A stretch of DNA of 12,924 nt, taken from contig CAXSBR010000043.1 of assembly GCA_964236495.1 (NCBI GenBank), positions 1-12,924 of the forward strand, written 5' to 3'. Below, in pieces: positions 12,212 to 12,924 of the stretch (the stretch's first letter is position 1; every line of letters starts with the position of its first letter). The stretch comes from CAXSBR01 sp964236495 (lineage in GTDB: Bacteria > Actinomycetota > Actinomycetes > Mycobacteriales > Jatrophihabitantaceae). A program made the translations under genes and the position numbers. Under the pieces are notes generated by a model, which was not told where the DNA came from, made no database searches, and saw only the letters and a list, made by a program, of their open reading frames with translations.

Positions 12212-12924
12212 ATGTCTGCACCGTCGTCGTCGCTGCTTGCTGCCCTGAATGAGCGGGTACTGGTCGCTGACGGCGCGATGGGCACGATGCTGCAGGCGGC
12301 CGATTTGAGCATGGACGATTTCCAGGGACTGGAAGGCTGCAACGAGATCCTCAACGTCAGCCGTCCCGACGTCGTCGCCGGCGTGCACGCCGCGTATTTC
12401 GACGCCGGCAGCGACATGGTGGAGACCAACACCTTCGGCGCCAACTTCGCCAACCTTGCCGAGTACGACATCGCCGGACGCATCCACGAGCTTGCGTTCG
12501 CCGGAGCGCGAATCGCCCGCGACGTGGCCGATGAGCACAGCACCGCCGGCGCGCCCCGCTGGGTGCTGGGGTCCATGGGCCCGGGCACCAAGCTGCCCTC
12601 CCTGGGCCACGCGCCGTATGCACTGCTTCGCGATGCGTATCAACAGGCCGCCGCCGGGCTGATCGAGGGCGGCTCGGACGCGATTCTGGTGGAGACCGCG
12701 CAGGACCTTCTGCAGGCCAAGGCCGCAATCATCGGCACGAAGAGAGCAATCGCCGAGTTGGGCCGCCCGGTGCCGATCCTCGCTCACGTCACCGTCGAAA
12801 CCACCGGCACGATGTTGCTCGGATCAGAGATCGGTGCCGCACTTACTGCGCTGGCGCCCCTGGGCATCGACTACATCGGCCTGAACTGCGCCACCGGGCC
12901 CGAGGAGATGAGCGAGCACCTGCG
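12212..12924 (+). CDS. metH: Methionine synthase, cobalamin-dependent, N-terminal part (runs off the window)
   Basis: The first 237 codons of MetH are present and the frame is open to the right edge. MetH transfers a methyl group from methyltetrahydrofolate to homocysteine through cobalamin in the cytosol. The visible part is the homocysteine-binding barrel: VLVADGAMGTMLQ at 16-28, GLEGCNEILN at 39-48, DMVETNTFGAN at 68-78, VLGSMGPGTKLPS at 118-130, ILVETAQDLLQAK at 158-170 and IGLNCATGPEEM at 222-233. C226 is the first of the three zinc cysteines; the CC pair that completes the site lies beyond the window. The folate, cobalamin and activation domains are also outside. The ATG at 12212 fits a leaderless start with TAAGCT 7 bases upstream. 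It is divergent from the PAC2 gene. Confidence 0.95.
   Translation, partial: MSAPSSSLLAALNERVLVADGAMGTMLQAADLSMDDFQGLEGCNEILNVSRPDVVAGVHAAYFDAGSDMVETNTFGANFANLAEYDIAGRIHELAFAGARIARDVADEHSTAGAPRWVLGSMGPGTKLPSLGHAPYALLRDAYQQAAAGLIEGGSDAILVETAQDLLQAKAAIIGTKRAIAELGRPVPILAHVTVETTGTMLLGSEIGAALTALAPLGIDYIGLNCATGPEEMSEHL

Overview
This is high-GC chromosomal DNA from a mycothiol-producing actinobacterium (Actinomycetota). The best marker is mshC, the ligase of mycothiol synthesis. The neighbourhood of uppP, a histidine-phosphatase-family gene, DUF3090, an SCO1664-family gene, mshC, a PAC2 gene and metH is recalled from Mycobacterium and, in part, Streptomyces. A genus cannot be assigned from the sequence alone. 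Nothing looks mobile: there is no transposase, integrase, CRISPR array, phage gene or compositional break.

Layout from left to right. A tRNA-Leu(GAG) on the minus strand lies at 58-141. It is divergent from a plus-strand pair, an M20 metallopeptidase (277-1623) and a DinB/DUF664-type protein (1639-2148). A convergent junction with a hairpin follows. Next is a minus-strand cluster whose transcription order is a degraded aldo/keto reductase (5536-4568), a RecD2-like helicase (4545-2506) and a small DUF5703 protein (2434-2210). The divergent gap 5537-5742 holds a 10-bp repeat array. It also holds an apparent leaderless 25-codon reading frame that overlaps the start of uppP. The plus-strand run uppP, histidine phosphatase, DUF3090 and SCO1664-family gene ends at 8835. 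A 15-bp minisatellite covers the stop of the phosphatase gene. Then come a convergent SRPBCC gene (9348-8869), a small membrane protein of the GlsB/YeaQ/YmgE family (9497-9775) and mshC (9826-11067). A PAC2-family gene (12006-11119) converges on mshC. The 5' third or less of metH (12212 onward) runs off the right edge.

Functional themes. UppP recycles undecaprenyl pyrophosphate for cell-wall synthesis. MshC makes the mycothiol precursor and MetH makes methionine, so sulfur metabolism is represented on the right. The phosphatase, DUF3090 and SCO1664-family genes form a recurrent actinobacterial group of unknown function. It pairs a phosphatase fold with a kinase-like fold. Several gene starts (mshC, DUF3090, metH and the small frame before uppP) carry a TANNNT -10 hexamer 6-7 bases upstream of the start codon. 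That is the arrangement of leaderless transcripts in actinobacteria.

The best leads are the leaderless small frame coupled to uppP, the phased 10-bp repeat array beside it, the aldo/keto reductase that has lost most of its catalytic tetrad, the phosphatase/DUF3090/SCO1664 module, and a palindrome cluster between the PAC2 gene and metH.
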